From NCBI GenBank assembly GCA_964419545.1, contig CAYQQU010000099.1, positions 1 to 15,527 on the forward strand: 15,527 nt of DNA. Reading direction: 5' to 3'. This DNA comes from CAYQQU01 sp964419545 (GTDB lineage Bacteria > Bacteroidota > Bacteroidia > Chitinophagales > Saprospiraceae). Positions within the stretch are counted from its first letter, which is position 1. Each line of letters starts with the position of its first letter. The notes below the pieces were generated by a model. It worked only from the letters and a program-made list of their open reading frames with translations. It was not told the origin of the DNA and searched no databases. A program made the position numbers and the translations under genes. Positions 14,400 through 15,527 of this stretch are shown here, in pieces.

Positions 14400-15164
14400 A
14401 TGGAGTTGTCAAATTTCGCCGGCCTTACGCACGAACACGAGGGCGTATCGTTTCCGGTTTATCATGCCGGGGAAGGGCCTCCCGTACTGATCATGCACGA
14501 GTTGCCGGGAATGGTGCCGGAGTGTCTGGCGTTTGCCGAGCGATTGGTTGAAGCGGGCTTTTCGGTATACCTGCCGTTGTTTTTCGGTCGGCCGGGGCAA
14601 AAACCGGAACTGATCCGCCCCTTCTTGCAGCTTTGCATCAGCCGGGAATTTTTGCTGTTGGCCCGTCACCGGACGAGCCCGGTGGTGCAGTGGCTCCGTT
14701 CCCTGTGCCGCAAAGTACACGCCGAGGTCGGCGGCAAAGGGATGGGCGCTATCGGCATGTGCCTGACCGGCGGCTTCGCCATTCCACTGATGGTCGAGCC
14801 GGCAGTAGTGGCGCCGGTCGTCTCCCAGCCGGCAATGCCCATCGGCCTGACGGCCAGCCATCGCCGCAGCCTGAACGCCAGCGAAGAAGACCTGCGGGTG
14901 GCCAGGACGCGGACTGAAGAAGGCGTTACCATACGCAGCTATCGTTTCGATCGGGATCGATTGGCACCCAAGGCCAGAATGCAGGCCTACCAGGATTTTT
15001 TTGGTGAAGCTTTCCAGTATCACGAGTTGGATTCCAGCCGGCAGAAAGCTTACCAAAAAGGGTGCCATTCTGTCTTTACCCTCGATTATGTGGATGAACC
15101 GGGGCATCCTACCCGCGAGGCGTTTGAGGATCTGGTGGGCTTTTTTACGAAGGCGCTGAAATAA
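14400..15164 (+). CDS. Dienelactone hydrolase family protein
   Basis: This is a 254-residue alpha/beta hydrolase of the dienelactone-hydrolase group, which uses a cysteine nucleophile. IGMCLTGGFAIPL (118-130) holds Cys121 in G-x-C-x-G-G, LIMHELPGM (30-38) places Glu36 as in the family's charge relay, YRFDRDRLAP (181-190) holds the likely acidic residue (D184 or D186), and CHSVFTL (222-228) the catalytic His223. The substrate is unknown: the family hydrolyses lactones and esters. The protein is cytoplasmic, with no signal sequence. It follows the antiporter gene on the same strand after 116 bases, with no obvious terminator between. ATG 14400 is used; there is no Shine-Dalgarno. Confidence 0.88.
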   Translation: MELSNFAGLTHEHEGVSFPVYHAGEGPPVLIMHELPGMVPECLAFAERLVEAGFSVYLPLFFGRPGQKPELIRPFLQLCISREFLLLARHRTSPVVQWLRSLCRKVHAEVGGKGMGAIGMCLTGGFAIPLMVEPAVVAPVVSQPAMPIGLTASHRRSLNASEEDLRVARTRTEEGVTIRSYRFDRDRLAPKARMQAYQDFFGEAFQYHELDSSRQKAYQKGCHSVFTLDYVDEPGHPTREAFEDLVGFFTKALK

Positions 15165-15219
15165 GCTCTAACTGAAGAACAGATGAATGTAGAACAGCAG
15201 CAGTCCACGGCCCTTCGCT

Positions 15220-15527
15220 TCATTCTTTCGATACTTTCCCTTGATCCAGCGCTTTTTCCACTACTTCCTCCTCGGCCAGGTGCGGCATGGTAATTCGCAG
15301 TTGCGGTTCGGCGGCCATGGCCCGTTCGGCGGTATGTATGGCGCCTGCGTTACGGGCCCAGCTGCGGCGCGCGATGCCGTTATTGACGTCCCAGAAAAGC
15401 ATGGATCGCAGTCGGCGCCCGGCGGCGGGCGTGCCGTCGAGGACCAGGCCGAAGCCGCCGTTCATCACTTCGGCGCCGCGCGGGAGGGCGACCTCGGTTG
15501 GCTCGCCGCGGGCGCGCTGCCGGCGGA
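15220..15527 (-). CDS. C-terminal end of an unrecognised gene, running off the window
   Basis: The frame is open from the window end to the stop at 15220-15222, so the start lies beyond 15527. The visible part reads EPTEVALPRGAEVMNGGFGL, VLDGTPAAGRRLRSMLFWDV, NNGIARRSWARNAGAIHTAE, then PHLAEEEVVEKALDQGKVSK-E. GC-rich codon use matches its neighbours. The sequence has no motif I can place with confidence; the ATG at 15466-15468 is internal, since the same frame carries coding-like residues upstream. It is convergent with the hydrolase gene. No membrane segment is visible in this fragment. Confidence 0.6.
   Translation of the reverse strand, partial: RRQRARGEPTEVALPRGAEVMNGGFGLVLDGTPAAGRRLRSMLFWDVNNGIARRSWARNAGAIHTAERAMAAEPQLRITMPHLAEEEVVEKALDQGKVSKE

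Overview
The window looks like chromosome of a Bacteroidota bacterium, most likely of the Saprospiria (Lewinella/Haliscomenobacter-like) type. The evidence is a giant secreted protein with a C-terminal type IX secretion (T9SS) sorting domain, BACON and CUB domains, secreted or lipid-anchored proteins of Bacteroidota style, high GC with strong codon bias, and almost no Shine-Dalgarno sequences. No rRNA, tRNA, CRISPR array or phage gene was seen.

Layout. 121-790 (-): an unrecognised soluble protein. 935-3450 (-): a two-gene osmoprotectant (glycine betaine/choline, OpuC/ProVWX-type) ABC transporter. Its ATPase overlaps, by ATGA, a gene fusing permease and substrate-binding protein, in which the two halves of the binding protein are in swapped order. 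3541-3703 (-): the decayed tail of an outer-membrane-protein gene. 3750-4352 (+): a Crp/Fnr-type regulator. 4471-4637: a small inverted-repeat element. 4658-5086 (+): an SRPBCC-fold protein, convergent with a secreted protein at 5102-5734 (-). 5942-6736 (-): an SH3-domain lipoprotein, divergent from the 1383-residue T9SS surface protein at 6885-11036 (+).

11040-12733 is a stretch of broken genes, all on the minus strand: a phytoene-dehydrogenase-like oxidoreductase tail with frameshifts and a stop, a response-regulator receiver fragment, an AAA ATPase without its ends, and a small secreted protein with one frameshift. 12876-13207 holds two adjacent miniature palindromic elements that look like MITEs. 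The first has an 8-bp flanking direct repeat and an internal set of competing hairpins. 13222-14283 (+) is a Ca2+/Na+ antiporter, 14400-15164 (+) a dienelactone-hydrolase-family enzyme, and the window ends inside an unrecognised minus-strand gene.

Most genes are housekeeping or envelope functions (osmolyte uptake, cation exchange, surface display). The most unusual items are the circularly permuted substrate-binding domain, the small repeat elements, and a TAACCCGGATT repeat family that twice supplies the stop codon of a gene.
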